Assembly (NCBI GenBank): GCA_034668785.1
Contig: JAXDOS010000200.1
Location: 1 to 13,708, forward strand
Source: CANKHA01 sp034668785
GTDB taxonomy: Bacteria > Pseudomonadota > Alphaproteobacteria > Rhizobiales > Xanthobacteraceae
Length of the DNA stretch: 13,708 nucleotides
Direction: 5' to 3'
In this document: positions 1 to 6,155 of the stretch, one piece after another
Numbering within the stretch: the first letter of the stretch is position 1
How the letters are laid out: the number at the start of each line of letters is the position of its first letter
The notes under the pieces: model-generated
Database searches by the model: none
Seen by the model: the letters and a program-made list of their open reading frames with translations, nothing else
Told to the model about the DNA's origin: nothing
Made by a program: the position numbers and the translations under genes

Positions 1-34
1 GTCTACGAGCGGCGCTGCATTCATGCCGATCGAC

Positions 35-60
35 GGAACCGTAGGTTACCAGCAACAGTT
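35..60 (+). promoter_or_regulatory. Candidate EcfG (general stress sigma) promoter before the DUF2231 gene
   Basis: GGAAC lies at 35-39 and AGTT at 57-60, with 17 bases between them. The alphaproteobacterial EcfG consensus is GGAAC-N16/17-CGTT, so only the first base of the -10 element differs. The element ends 44 bases before the ATG at 105, a normal leader length. The sequence match is direct; use by EcfG is inferred. Confidence 0.5.
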
Positions 61-104
61 AAACTCATGCTCTATTGCGAGCAGCCGTTACCTGGGAGAA
101 TTCC

Positions 105-554
105 ATGTCCAATCCAAAAAGCACGGCGCAAATCGCCGGCCATCCCATCCACCCCATGTTAATTCCCTTTCCGGTCGCGTTCTTCGTCGCCACTTTCGCT
201 TGCGATCTCGCATTCTGGAAAAGCGGAAACGCCGCTTTCGCGACGGCAGCCCTTTGGCTGCTGGGAGCAGGTTTGGTCGTGGCCGCGCTTGCCGCCATCA
301 TGGGTCTTATCGACGTGCTTGGCGACCAACAGATCCGTCAATTGTCCGATGCTTGGTTGCACGCGGGGGGCAACGTCATCGTAGTTCTCATAGAGCTGTA
401 TAACTTCTATATCCGCTATCCGAACCCAGCCGCCGCCGTCGTTCCGACTGGCCTCGTATTGTCACTGATTGTCGTCCTGATCCTGCTTTTCACCGGCTGG
501 AAGGGTTGGGAGATGGTCTATCGACATCGCGTGGGCGTGAAGGACGCAATGTAG
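105..554 (+). CDS. DUF2231 family four-helix membrane protein
   Basis: A 149-aa integral membrane protein of the DUF2231 family, whose biochemical role is not established. The family signature is visible at both ends: GHPIHPM at residues 12-18 and GWKGWEMVYRHRVGV at 131-145. Four hydrophobic helices fall at about 18-38, 45-71, 86-104 and 112-133. His13, His16, His87 and His141 lie near helix ends; some family members are linked to heme or redox proteins, but no heme motif is present here. The ATG at 105 is chosen because GGGAG precedes it by a few bases; an in-frame upstream TTG at 75 has no such site. A GGAAC-type stress promoter lies 44 bases upstream, which suggests general stress control. 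The family call is firm; the function is unknown. Confidence 0.85.
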   Translation: MSNPKSTAQIAGHPIHPMLIPFPVAFFVATFACDLAFWKSGNAAFATAALWLLGAGLVVAALAAIMGLIDVLGDQQIRQLSDAWLHAGGNVIVVLIELYNFYIRYPNPAAAVVPTGLVLSLIVVLILLFTGWKGWEMVYRHRVGVKDAM

Positions 555-735
555 AAACCACGCTGCAGGTGAGCGCTGACATTGCCCCGATCCCTTCCCT
601 GCCGATAATTTAATGCGTGTAGTCGTGTTCGATGGCAAGGCTGTAGCGCTTGCGCTAGAGGATGCGGTGACAATTCACATATGGTCGATTCGACTAGGCT
701 TGCCAGCTTAGGTATCGGCGAAGACGGAGGCAGCG
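555..735. other. Intergenic leader with a short perfect palindrome
   Basis: This gap separates the DUF2231 gene from the 73-aa gene. It holds the palindrome TAGCGC-TT-GCGCTA at 644-657, possibly a dimeric regulator site or a small hairpin. It has no T-tract, so it does not look like an intrinsic terminator. No EcfG-like site or convincing -35/-10 pair was found. The ribosome binding site GGAGG of the next gene lies at its end. Confidence 0.35.
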
Positions 736-957
736 ATGGGAAAACGCGACTCAGAACAGATAAAGATGGGGACCGAGGCCATCGCTTTTTGTATCGCGCG
801 CACGCTGATTGAGCGCGATCCCTCGTTAAAGGCACCCATGCGCGCCAATCTGCGGAAGATGTGGGAGTTGCTGGATGAACGTGGCGATGAGGGCGCGGCA
901 GAGATGATCGATGTCCTAACGCGCGCGCTTAACGATCCAGCGTTTTTCAAACCGTAA
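736..957 (+). CDS. Small hypothetical helical protein (73 aa)
   Basis: I do not recognise this 73-aa protein. It is soluble, charged and probably all alpha-helical, with no membrane segment, signal peptide or cysteine motif (one Cys at residue 19). It is accepted as a gene because GGAGG precedes the ATG at normal spacing and the reading frame fills the space up to the neighbouring gene exactly. It is convergent with the DUF3606 gene: its TAA occupies 955-957 and the neighbour's stop begins at 958, leaving no intergenic base. The company of DUF2231 and DUF3606 genes suggests a small stress-related cluster, but this gene has no promoter motif that I can name. Role unknown. Confidence 0.65.
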   Translation: MGKRDSEQIKMGTEAIAFCIARTLIERDPSLKAPMRANLRKMWELLDERGDEGAAEMIDVLTRALNDPAFFKP

Positions 958-1158
958 TTATCTGTCTCGCGCGGTCTTTCCAAACTCTCGTGCCACCGCC
1001 TCGGGACAAAATCCAACCTTCGCGACCGCTGCGGCCAAACGTTCTCGCGAGACACTAAATAGCTTCGTCCAATACCGGACTTCATCCTCTTGAGTGAGGC
1101 TGATTCTGTTCCGACACGGCGATTTGTTCTCGGCTGCATTGCTCAACGCTGGGGCCAT
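958..1158 (-). CDS. DUF3606 domain small protein
   Basis: A 66-aa protein of the DUF3606 family, which is common and often multicopy in Hyphomicrobiales. The family core is plain at residues 20-50: SLTQEDEVRYW, then a TKLFSVSRERL segment and an AVAKVG helix. The molecular function is not known. The start at 1158 is supported by AAGGA eight bases upstream. The gene is convergent with the 73-aa gene with zero spacing. About 60 bases upstream of the start codon is a perfect EcfG-type promoter (GGAAC-N16-CGTT), so it is probably expressed in the general stress response. Cys15 and Cys51 have no evident partner motif. The family call is good; the stress role is inference from the promoter. Confidence 0.85.
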   Translation of the reverse strand: MAPALSNAAENKSPCRNRISLTQEDEVRYWTKLFSVSRERLAAAVAKVGFCPEAVAREFGKTARDR

Positions 1159-1218
1159 AAGAGCATTCCTTAGGCCCTGTTCGGATGCAGCGGGGTGCTA
1201 CTCCGAGAGGCAATAGGC

Positions 1219-1243
1219 AACGTAGAACCCAGAGTTTAGTTCC
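1219..1243 (-). promoter_or_regulatory. EcfG-type general stress promoter for the DUF3606 gene
   Basis: Read on the minus strand, GGAAC (1243-1239) is followed after exactly 16 bases by CGTT (1222-1219). This is a perfect match to the GGAAC-N16/17-CGTT consensus of the sigma factor EcfG. Transcription would begin near 1212 and give a leader of about 55 bases. This is the strongest promoter motif in the window. Confidence 0.72.
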
Positions 1244-1295
1244 CCGAACGGACTCACCTTAAGTTTAGTCAAATAGGCGCTGCCAGCGACCCGCA

Positions 1296-1311
1296 TTAAC
1301 CGCGCGGTAAC
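1296..1311 (+). promoter_or_regulatory. CtrA-like binding site upstream of flhA
   Basis: TTAA (1296-1299), seven bases, then GTAAC (1307-1311). The CtrA full site is TTAA-N7-TTAAC, so one of nine fixed positions differs. The site lies about 160 bases before the flhA start. CtrA control of early flagellar genes is established in Caulobacter and other Alphaproteobacteria; use here is inferred. Confidence 0.5.
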
Positions 1312-1403
1312 CATAAACTGGGCAAATTTTGCCGAGAGCACTCACCTACCGGCGAGTCGAGGCCTGCCCTTGGACGCAGCCGCATTTCCTTCCATTCGGC
1401 CAG

Positions 1404-1419
1404 GCGGCCTTCCGGCCGC
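1404..1419 (+). repeat. Short GC hairpin in the flhA leader
   Basis: GCGGCC-TTCC-GGCCGC forms a perfect 6-bp stem with a four-base loop, 52 bases before the flhA start. Its 14-base core CGGCCTTCCGGCCG recurs exactly at 4986-4999 in the leader of the 78-aa protein. There is no T-tract, so it is not an intrinsic terminator. Confidence 0.5.
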
Positions 1420-1471
1420 GCGGCATTCCACTGCCACTCGCGATCGACACAAAAGGGACGGGTCTGGGCCT

Positions 1472-3592
1472 ATGAGCGACGCGACGGCTGCAGGCGGCTC
1501 ACCCACCGGCGGCATGTCGTTGCCGACGCTTGGCGAACTCGGCGAACTGCTCAAACGCGGCGATCTCGCGCTCGCCATCGGCGTGTTGACGATCCTCTGC
1601 GTCCTCATCCTGCCGCTGCCGCCGATCCTGCTCGACCTTTGTCTTGCCATCTCGATCATCATCTCGGTGTTGATCCTGATGACTGCGCTGTTCATCCATA
1701 CCCCGTTGGAATTCTCCTCCTTTCCGACGGTGCTGCTGATCGCAACGATGCTGCGGCTCGCGCTCAATCTCGCCTCCACCCGTCTCATTCTCGCGCATGG
1801 CCACGAGGGCACCTCCGCCGCCGGCCATGTCATCGAGGCCTTCGGCAATTTCGTGATGAGCGGCAATTTCGTCATCGGCATCATCGTATTCACGATCCTG
1901 GTGATCGTGAACTTCGTCGTCATCACCAAAGGCTCCGGCCGCATCGCGGAAGTCGCCGCGCGCTTCCACCTCGACGCCCTGCCCGGCAAGCAGATGGCTA
2001 TCGACGCCGATCTCTCCGCCGGCATGATCGACGAAATCGAGGCACGACGGCGGCGCAAAACGCTCGAAGATGAGGGTGGCTTCTTCGGCGCCATGGACGG
2101 CGCCTCGAAATTCGTGCGCGGCGACGCCATCGCTGGGCTGCTGGTGGTCTTCATCAATGTTATCGGCGGCATGATCATCGGCATCGCCCAGCAAGGACTT
2201 TCCTTCGCGGAAGCCGCGCGCACTTACACCGTGCTCACCGTCGGCGACGGCCTGGTGACGCAAGTCCCCGCCCTGATAGTCTCCACCGCCGCAGGCCTGC
2301 TGGTCTCCAAGGCGGGGATTTCCGGGGCCGCCGACAAGGCGCTGCTGGCACAGCTATCGGGGTATCCCAAGGCGCTTGGCATGTCCGGCGCGGTAATGGT
2401 GATCATGTCGCTGCTACCCGGCATCCCGATGCTGCCGTTTCTGGCGCTCGGCACCGGGGCAGGCGCGCTCGCCTTCATGTTCGACAAACGTCAGATCAAG
2501 CAGATCGCGGCAGATGCAAAAAAGTTGGAAACTGACGCGAAGACCACACCCACCGAGGAACCGATCTCGGCCGCGCTCAAGATCGATGATCTAAAAATCG
2601 AGCTTGGCTACGCACTGCTGCCGCTGGTCAATTCGCCCGACGGAACCGATCGCCTCACCGAGCAGATCAAAGCCTTGCGGCGGTCCTTGGCCGTGGAAAT
2701 GGGCTTTGTCATGCCGGCTGTGCGTATCCTCGACAACGTACAGCTCGAAGCCAACTCGTATGTCATCAAGATCAAGGAAGTTGAAGCTGGCACCGGCCGC
2801 ATCTGGCCCGGCCAATATATGGTCATGGATCCCGCGGGCGCCCAGGTGAACTTCCCCGGCATCCACACCACCGAGCCGACCTTCGGCTTGCCGGCGACGT
2901 GGATCGATGCGTCGCTGAAGGAGGAGGCCTCGCTCAAAAGCTTGACGGTTGTCGACGCCGCCACCGTGCTCTCGACGCATCTCACTGAATTGCTCAAGGG
3001 CAATGTGTCGGAACTGTTGTCCTATTCAGAGGTGCAGAAGCTCATCAAGGATTTGTCCAAGGAGCAAAGCGACCTCGTCAAAGACATCGTGCCGGCGCAG
3101 ATCACTATGTCCGGCATCCAGCGGGTGCTGCAATTGCTGCTCGGAGAGCGTGTCTCCATTCGCGATCTGCCGAGCATCCTCGAAGGCATCGCCGATGGGT
3201 TGTCCTTCACCCGCAATCCAGTGGTCCTGACGGAGCATGTGCGCGCGCGCCTGGCGCGTCAGATTTGCGCCCAGCATTCCTCTCCCGCCGGCTATTTGCC
3301 CTTGATCGCGCTCACTGCCAAATGGGAACAAGCCTTTGCCGAATCGATCGTCGGCACCGGCGACGACCGAAGCCTAGCGATGCAGCCGTCGAAGCTGTCC
3401 GAGTTCATCACGCTGGTGCGCGAACGCTTCGAGGAGGCGGCGCGCGCCGGTGAGGCTCCCGTGCTCGTGACTTCGGGCGGCATCCGGCCCTTCGTGCGCG
3501 GTATCGTCGAACGTTTCCGCGCTCAGACCAGCGTCTTGTCACAGGGGGAAATCCACCCGCGGGCGCGGCTGAAAACGGTGGGGAATATTTAG
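1472..3592 (+). CDS. flhA: Flagellar biosynthesis protein FlhA
   Basis: FlhA (706 aa, normal length) is the main export-gate component of the flagellar type III secretion system. It sits in the inner membrane and passes substrates and proton-motive energy to the exit channel. Residues about 30-335 form the membrane domain with hydrophobic helices; the conserved FHIPEP region is clear, with LRLALNLASTR at 94-104 and the cytoplasmic stretch from ITKGSGRIAEVAARF to MIDEIEARRRR at 151-195. Residues about 350-706 are the soluble domain that docks chaperone-substrate complexes and forms the nonameric ring. The ATG at 1472 follows AAAAGGGACGG and begins a typical FlhA N-terminus, so I reject the longer TTG start at 1370. 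flhA stands alone: fliR, a frequent downstream neighbour, is absent and a palindromic repeat follows. The CtrA-like site at 1296 suggests CtrA control. Confidence 0.97.
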   Translation: MSDATAAGGSPTGGMSLPTLGELGELLKRGDLALAIGVLTILCVLILPLPPILLDLCLAISIIISVLILMTALFIHTPLEFSSFPTVLLIATMLRLALNLASTRLILAHGHEGTSAAGHVIEAFGNFVMSGNFVIGIIVFTILVIVNFVVITKGSGRIAEVAARFHLDALPGKQMAIDADLSAGMIDEIEARRRRKTLEDEGGFFGAMDGASKFVRGDAIAGLLVVFINVIGGMIIGIAQQGLSFAEAARTYTVLTVGDGLVTQVPALIVSTAAGLLVSKAGISGAADKALLAQLSGYPKALGMSGAVMVIMSLLPGIPMLPFLALGTGAGALAFMFDKRQIKQIAADAKKLETDAKTTPTEEPISAALKIDDLKIELGYALLPLVNSPDGTDRLTEQIKALRRSLAVEMGFVMPAVRILDNVQLEANSYVIKIKEVEAGTGRIWPGQYMVMDPAGAQVNFPGIHTTEPTFGLPATWIDASLKEEASLKSLTVVDAATVLSTHLTELLKGNVSELLSYSEVQKLIKDLSKEQSDLVKDIVPAQITMSGIQRVLQLLLGERVSIRDLPSILEGIADGLSFTRNPVVLTEHVRARLARQICAQHSSPAGYLPLIALTAKWEQAFAESIVGTGDDRSLAMQPSKLSEFITLVRERFEEAARAGEAPVLVTSGGIRPFVRGIVERFRAQTSVLSQGEIHPRARLKTVGNI

Positions 3593-3609
3593 CTTCAACT
3601 GCTTTTTTT

Positions 3610-3686
3610 GTCATTGCCGGGCTTGATCCGGCAATCCATCTTTCTTGCGAAAATGGATGGATGCGCGGGTCAAGCCCGCGCATGAC
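3610..3686. repeat. Interspersed palindromic repeat (two inverted 30-base arms)
   Basis: Arms at 3610-3639 and 3657-3686 are inverted copies of one another. Each arm also contains its own hairpin: ATTGCCGG/CCGGCAAT (3613-3620, 3628-3635) and ATGCGCGGG/CCCGCGCAT (3661-3669, 3675-3683). The two arms differ in bases that are compensated within each small stem, which indicates selection for structure. Translated on the minus strand it gives the GLDPRIHP...WIAGSSPAMT pattern familiar from spurious ORFs in many Alphaproteobacteria. It is a dispersed repeat and not a gene. It lies between flhA and the HAD gene and could also act as a transcription attenuator, with a T-run at 3603-3609 just before it. 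Confidence 0.85.
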
Positions 3687-3710
3687 GATTGAGACGGTAT
3701 CGGTTGATAA

Positions 3711-4376
3711 ATGAAAATATTTTTCGACGTGGACGGAGTCGTCATCGACGGTTGGCATGCCAAACCGGAACGCCGCAAGCGTTGGGACACGACCATCGAG
3801 CAGGATTTAGGAATTGATCTGGAGGCATTTCAGCAAAAATTCTTTGCGTCACCCGTCGGAAAATTCTCTTCGGTCATGCATGGATGTGTGGCTGGCGAAT
3901 ACGATCTGAAGGAAGCCTTGGCGGCCCTACTCCCGACGGTTGGGTATGACGGGTCCGTCGACGTGTTTGTTCGGTACTGGTGCGAGAAAGACTCCAACGT
4001 CAACCGCGGTGTCTTGGAAACGGTGAAGCATCTGGCCGGACACCCTCATGTGGAGCTCTATTTGCTAACCGGGCAAGAACATTACCGGGCCGCCTATCTG
4101 TGGAATGAACTAAAGTTCAGAGAATATTTCAACGATATCCTCTACAGCGCCAAGCTCGGCCATCTCAAAAACACGCGCGAATTTTTCGATCATGTGAATT
4201 CGACACTTGGTATCACTGCCCTCGAGCGACCGCTCTTTTTCGATGATCAGGAAGAGGTCGTTAGTCTAGCTCGCAAAGCAGGATGGGACGCTTGCATCTT
4301 CAATACCGTCGAAGACGTACGGACGCATCCGCGACTACGAAGCCTGTTGGATGATCTCGGTGACCACCACACATAG
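3711..4376 (+). CDS. HAD superfamily hydrolase
   Basis: A 221-aa soluble hydrolase of the haloacid dehalogenase superfamily; most relatives are phosphatases of small metabolites. All four HAD motifs are visible: FDVDGV with nucleophile Asp6 and Asp8, Thr120 in LLTGQ (motif II), Lys148 in YSAKLG (motif III; Lys153 is an alternative), and FFDDQ with Asp178/Asp179 (motif IV). The helical insert between motifs I and II (about 15-95) suggests a small cap domain. The substrate cannot be told. The last 26 bases overlap the start of the GNAT gene, so the two are probably translated together. Base composition is visibly less GC-rich than flhA and a palindromic repeat lies directly upstream, which hints at later acquisition. 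No strong ribosome binding site precedes the ATG at 3711. Confidence 0.85.
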   Translation: MKIFFDVDGVVIDGWHAKPERRKRWDTTIEQDLGIDLEAFQQKFFASPVGKFSSVMHGCVAGEYDLKEALAALLPTVGYDGSVDVFVRYWCEKDSNVNRGVLETVKHLAGHPHVELYLLTGQEHYRAAYLWNELKFREYFNDILYSAKLGHLKNTREFFDHVNSTLGITALERPLFFDDQEEVVSLARKAGWDACIFNTVEDVRTHPRLRSLLDDLGDHHT

Positions 4377-4806
4377 GCCAGCCGCCCCTGAGGATGCGAC
4401 GCAGTTATTTAAGCTGCGGCGAAAATCCATCATTGGCCTCGCGCCAAAAGGAATGTCTGTTTCGCAAGCGGAGACCTGGGCAGAGAATCTCACGCTCGCT
4501 GGAATGGAGCGAAAGATTCGCGAGATGGAAATATGGGTTGCCGAGCTAAATGGACAGGCGGTGGGCTGGGGCGCAATTCACGGAGATCGATTGGAGGGAT
4601 TGTATACGGACCCTGACTTTGCTGGCCAAGGAATTGGGACAGAGTTGCTAACCAAAATCGAGGACTTGATGCGACGGCGAGATATTCGAACAATACGTGC
4701 GGAAGCAAGTTTGAATGCCGAAGGATTTTATCTTCGCCGTGGTTATGAACCGGCTGGACATGGCCTTTCCGGAGCGTCGCGACCGCTCGCGAAGCGGCTG
4801 GCCTAG
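4351..4806 (+). CDS. GNAT family N-acetyltransferase
   Basis: A 151-aa GCN5-related acetyltransferase that would transfer an acetyl group from acetyl-CoA to an unknown amine. The acetyl-CoA pyrophosphate loop is seen as AGQGIGTELL at 91-100, after the strand LEGLYTDPDF at 81-90. The C-terminal motif B appears as FYLRRGYEPAG at 126-136, with Tyr127 in the usual position of the general acid. It is one domain of ordinary length. The start overlaps the HAD gene by 26 bases; GTG at 4360 is an alternative start and the ribosome binding site is weak for either, as expected for coupled translation. The HAD-GNAT pairing suggests a shared small-molecule modification, but the substrate is unknown. No antitoxin-like partner is present, so a GNAT toxin is unlikely. 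Confidence 0.85.
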   Translation: MISVTTTHRPAAPEDATQLFKLRRKSIIGLAPKGMSVSQAETWAENLTLAGMERKIREMEIWVAELNGQAVGWGAIHGDRLEGLYTDPDFAGQGIGTELLTKIEDLMRRRDIRTIRAEASLNAEGFYLRRGYEPAGHGLSGASRPLAKRLA

Positions 4807-4941
4807 GAGAGCTACACGTCGATCCTAGGAGGGTGGCGAGTACCGAGGGTCCCAAATCCTTAACCAGGCTCTTCGTGCGGGGATATTGTCGAGCGTTCGC
4901 AACGCTCCTCCAAAAAATCAAGGATACGTGAAGGGGCGGAT

Positions 4942-4966
4942 GAAACTTTGCCCGCCCGGCCACGTT
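4942..4966 (+). promoter_or_regulatory. Candidate EcfG-type promoter before the 78-aa membrane protein
   Basis: GAAAC at 4942-4946, 16 bases, then CGTT at 4963-4966. This matches GGAAC-N16/17-CGTT at eight of nine fixed positions with correct spacing. Transcription would start near 4973, about 58 bases before the ATG at 5031. It is weaker than the site at 1219-1243. Confidence 0.42.
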
Positions 4967-4984
4967 ACTTACCCGACATAGCCG

Positions 4985-5000
4985 CCGGCCTTCCGGCCGG
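4985..5000 (+). repeat. Short GC hairpin in the leader of the 78-aa protein gene
   Basis: CCGGCC-TTCC-GGCCGG, a perfect 6-bp stem. Its 14-base core is identical to that at 1405-1418 in the flhA leader. It lies 30 bases before the start codon, so it would be in the mRNA leader. Confidence 0.5.
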
Positions 5001-5030
5001 ACGAATAACCCGGGCCACCGGGAGGGTTGC

Positions 5031-5267
5031 ATGAATCACTCAATATACGGCGCGGACCGCGTCACCCACTTGAAAATCGTTGTGCTCGCTCTGATCGGAG
5101 CGACGTTGGTGGCAGGTGTTGGTATTGCCGCCCGCGGCACATCCGATGAAACAGCGTTGAATGCCCGCTACCAACCTGAAGGCCGCGTGGCCCAGGGAAG
5201 CGGCCCAATCGTCAGAGCTGGGCAGCCAGTTGTGCTGAGTACCCGGGAAACTACCACGATCCGTTGA
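5031..5267 (+). CDS. Small single-pass membrane protein (78 aa)
   Basis: A 78-aa protein with one hydrophobic helix at about residues 15-34 (KIVVLALIGATLVAGVGIAA), a short charged N-terminus, and a C-terminal tail ending in a RAGQPVVLSTRETTTIR-like segment. From memory, similar proteins starting MDHSIYSADR and carrying THLKIVVVALVAG are widespread in Bradyrhizobium, so I regard it as a conserved family of unknown function; this was not checked by search. The strong ribosome binding site GGGAGGG lies just upstream but is partly held in a small hairpin. The candidate EcfG promoter at 4942-4966 suggests stress induction. A clear terminator follows at 5290-5320, so it is a monocistronic unit, convergent with the anti-sigma gene. 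Confidence 0.75.
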   Translation: MNHSIYGADRVTHLKIVVLALIGATLVAGVGIAARGTSDETALNARYQPEGRVAQGSGPIVRAGQPVVLSTRETTTIR

Positions 5268-5289
5268 TAGATCCCGTTCGAGAGTTCCT

Positions 5290-5320
5290 TCGCGCGCTCT
5301 TTTGGGCGCGCGATTTTTTT
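5290..5320 (+). terminator. Intrinsic terminator of the 78-aa protein gene
   Basis: Perfect 8-bp stem TCGCGCGC (5290-5297) with GCGCGCGA (5306-5313), an eight-base loop, then seven T (5314-5320). The T-tract touches the stop codon of the convergent anti-sigma gene at 5319-5321. On the minus strand the same hairpin lacks a T-tract, so it serves mainly the plus strand. Confidence 0.88.
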
Positions 5321-6155
5321 ATGGAATAGCCGGCGGCGTCGCTTCCACCAGCTTGCCGGTGAATAGCACCGGCCCTGTCGGCGAGCCGGTCGGCGAACCG
5401 CCTTCGGGCTCAAGCGATACGGCGTAGGTCGCGGAGTTAACAGTGTCCGGGTCATAGGCGGCCAGCAGCGGGCGTTGCGTGAACTCGCCGGTTTCGACCA
5501 CGCCGAGGGACCGCGGCGCGGGATATCGATCCGATACCAGCCACAATTCATAGCTCTTGCCCGGCTCCTGTTCCGCCGTCACCCGCCGCATGGTCAGCGT
5601 GCGGCTTTTGGTATCAACGGTGAGCAGAAACGCCGGGCCGCTGGCATCCTTTTGCAACACCGCAACCAGCCGCGCGGGTTGCGTTTCCTTCACCACTTCG
5701 ACGACGCGCACCGGCGGACGCAAGGGTCCCGGCAGCAACTCCGGTGAAAACTCCCAAGCCGCCACGAATAACATCAACGCCGCCGCCAGTGCGCTCGTCG
5801 CAGCGGCGATCCCGCGCCATCGGCTCACCCGCCGAGAGAGGTAAACGACATTGGAGTGCGGGGTTTCGCTGGTTGGCTCCGCCGCAGGCGCCGGTTCCAC
5901 CTTGGGCAAGCGGATTTCGCCGCTCGGCTCAAATCCGCCGATACCTTCCCTGATACGTTGCCAGACGTGCGGCGACGGCTCGACCGGATCCACCATGACA
6001 TTGAGTTCACCGAGCCGGCGTTCCCAGGAATGGACCACGGCGGCAAAACCGACATCGGCCGCCATCCGCGCCTGCGCTTGCGCGCGCTCGTCGGCGTCCA
6101 GCGTGCCGAGCGCATATTCCGCAGCCAGCGCTTCGTGATCTTCGTCCTGGGTCAT
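5319..6155 (-). CDS. Membrane-bound anti-sigma factor, RskA-like
   Basis: A 278-aa anti-sigma factor that should hold the adjacent ECF sigma factor inactive at the membrane. Residues 7-75 form the cytoplasmic sigma-binding part (HEALAAEYALGTLDADER at 7-24); no HxxxCxxC zinc motif is present. One transmembrane helix lies at about 115-134. The rest is a periplasmic RskA-type domain: SYELWLV at 201-207, SLG at 216-218, ATYAVSLEPEGG at 242-253 and a GPVLFTGKL ending at 261-269. The start at 6155 is chosen because its ATGA overlaps the sigma stop codon by 4 bases and a GGGAG lies upstream, so sigma and anti-sigma are translationally coupled; an upstream in-frame start at 6200 lies inside the sigma gene. 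The signal that releases the sigma factor is not evident. Confidence 0.9.
   Translation of the reverse strand: MTQDEDHEALAAEYALGTLDADERAQAQARMAADVGFAAVVHSWERRLGELNVMVDPVEPSPHVWQRIREGIGGFEPSGEIRLPKVEPAPAAEPTSETPHSNVVYLSRRVSRWRGIAAATSALAAALMLFVAAWEFSPELLPGPLRPPVRVVEVVKETQPARLVAVLQKDASGPAFLLTVDTKSRTLTMRRVTAEQEPGKSYELWLVSDRYPAPRSLGVVETGEFTQRPLLAAYDPDTVNSATYAVSLEPEGGSPTGSPTGPVLFTGKLVEATPPAIP

Larger units (their letters stand above)
1159..1471. promoter_or_regulatory. Divergent control region between the DUF3606 gene and flhA
   Basis: A 313-bp region without a gene. It holds the EcfG-type promoter of the minus-strand DUF3606 gene (1219-1243), a CtrA-like site facing flhA (1296-1311), a GC-rich hairpin in the flhA leader (1404-1419) and the flhA ribosome binding site AAAAGGGACGG at 1451-1461. 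The in-frame extension from TTG at 1370 to 1471 has no ribosome binding site and does not look like FlhA sequence, so it is treated as leader. Confidence 0.6.
4807..5030. other. Intergenic region with several hairpins and a candidate promoter
   Basis: This 224-bp gap contains a perfect hairpin GAGCGTT-CGC-AACGCTC at 4891-4907 (no T-tract after it on the plus strand), the EcfG-like site at 4942-4966, the CCGGCC-TTCC-GGCCGG hairpin at 4985-5000, and a small hairpin CCCGG/CCGGG at 5009-5022 that partly covers the GGGAGGG ribosome binding site (5021-5026). The long minus-strand frame across it is not gene-like. Confidence 0.45.

Noticed and set aside
613..711. Possible 32-codon ORF upstream of the 73-aa gene
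   Set aside because: No ribosome binding site, includes the palindrome at 644-657, and nothing supports translation.
1342..2263. Long minus-strand open frames (254 and 293 codons) opposite flhA
   Set aside because: They lie fully within the clear FlhA coding region, have low-complexity charged or Arg/Ser-rich sequence and result from GC-rich codon bias.
3408..3758. Minus-strand frame containing GLDPRIHP and WIAGSSPAMT
   Set aside because: This is the translation of the interspersed palindromic repeat, a well-known source of false ORFs in Alphaproteobacteria.
4351..4806. GNAT gene as a toxin of a toxin-antitoxin pair
   Set aside because: The upstream partner is a full HAD enzyme and not a DNA-binding antitoxin.
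4891..4907. Perfect 7-bp hairpin after the GNAT gene as its terminator
   Set aside because: It is followed by CTCCAAAAAA with no T-tract on the plus strand, so it is not a canonical intrinsic terminator.
4490..5032. Minus-strand 180-codon frame across the GNAT gene and the following gap
   Set aside because: Mixed-composition sequence without motif; half of it is antisense to the GNAT catalytic core and the rest covers hairpins and a promoter candidate.
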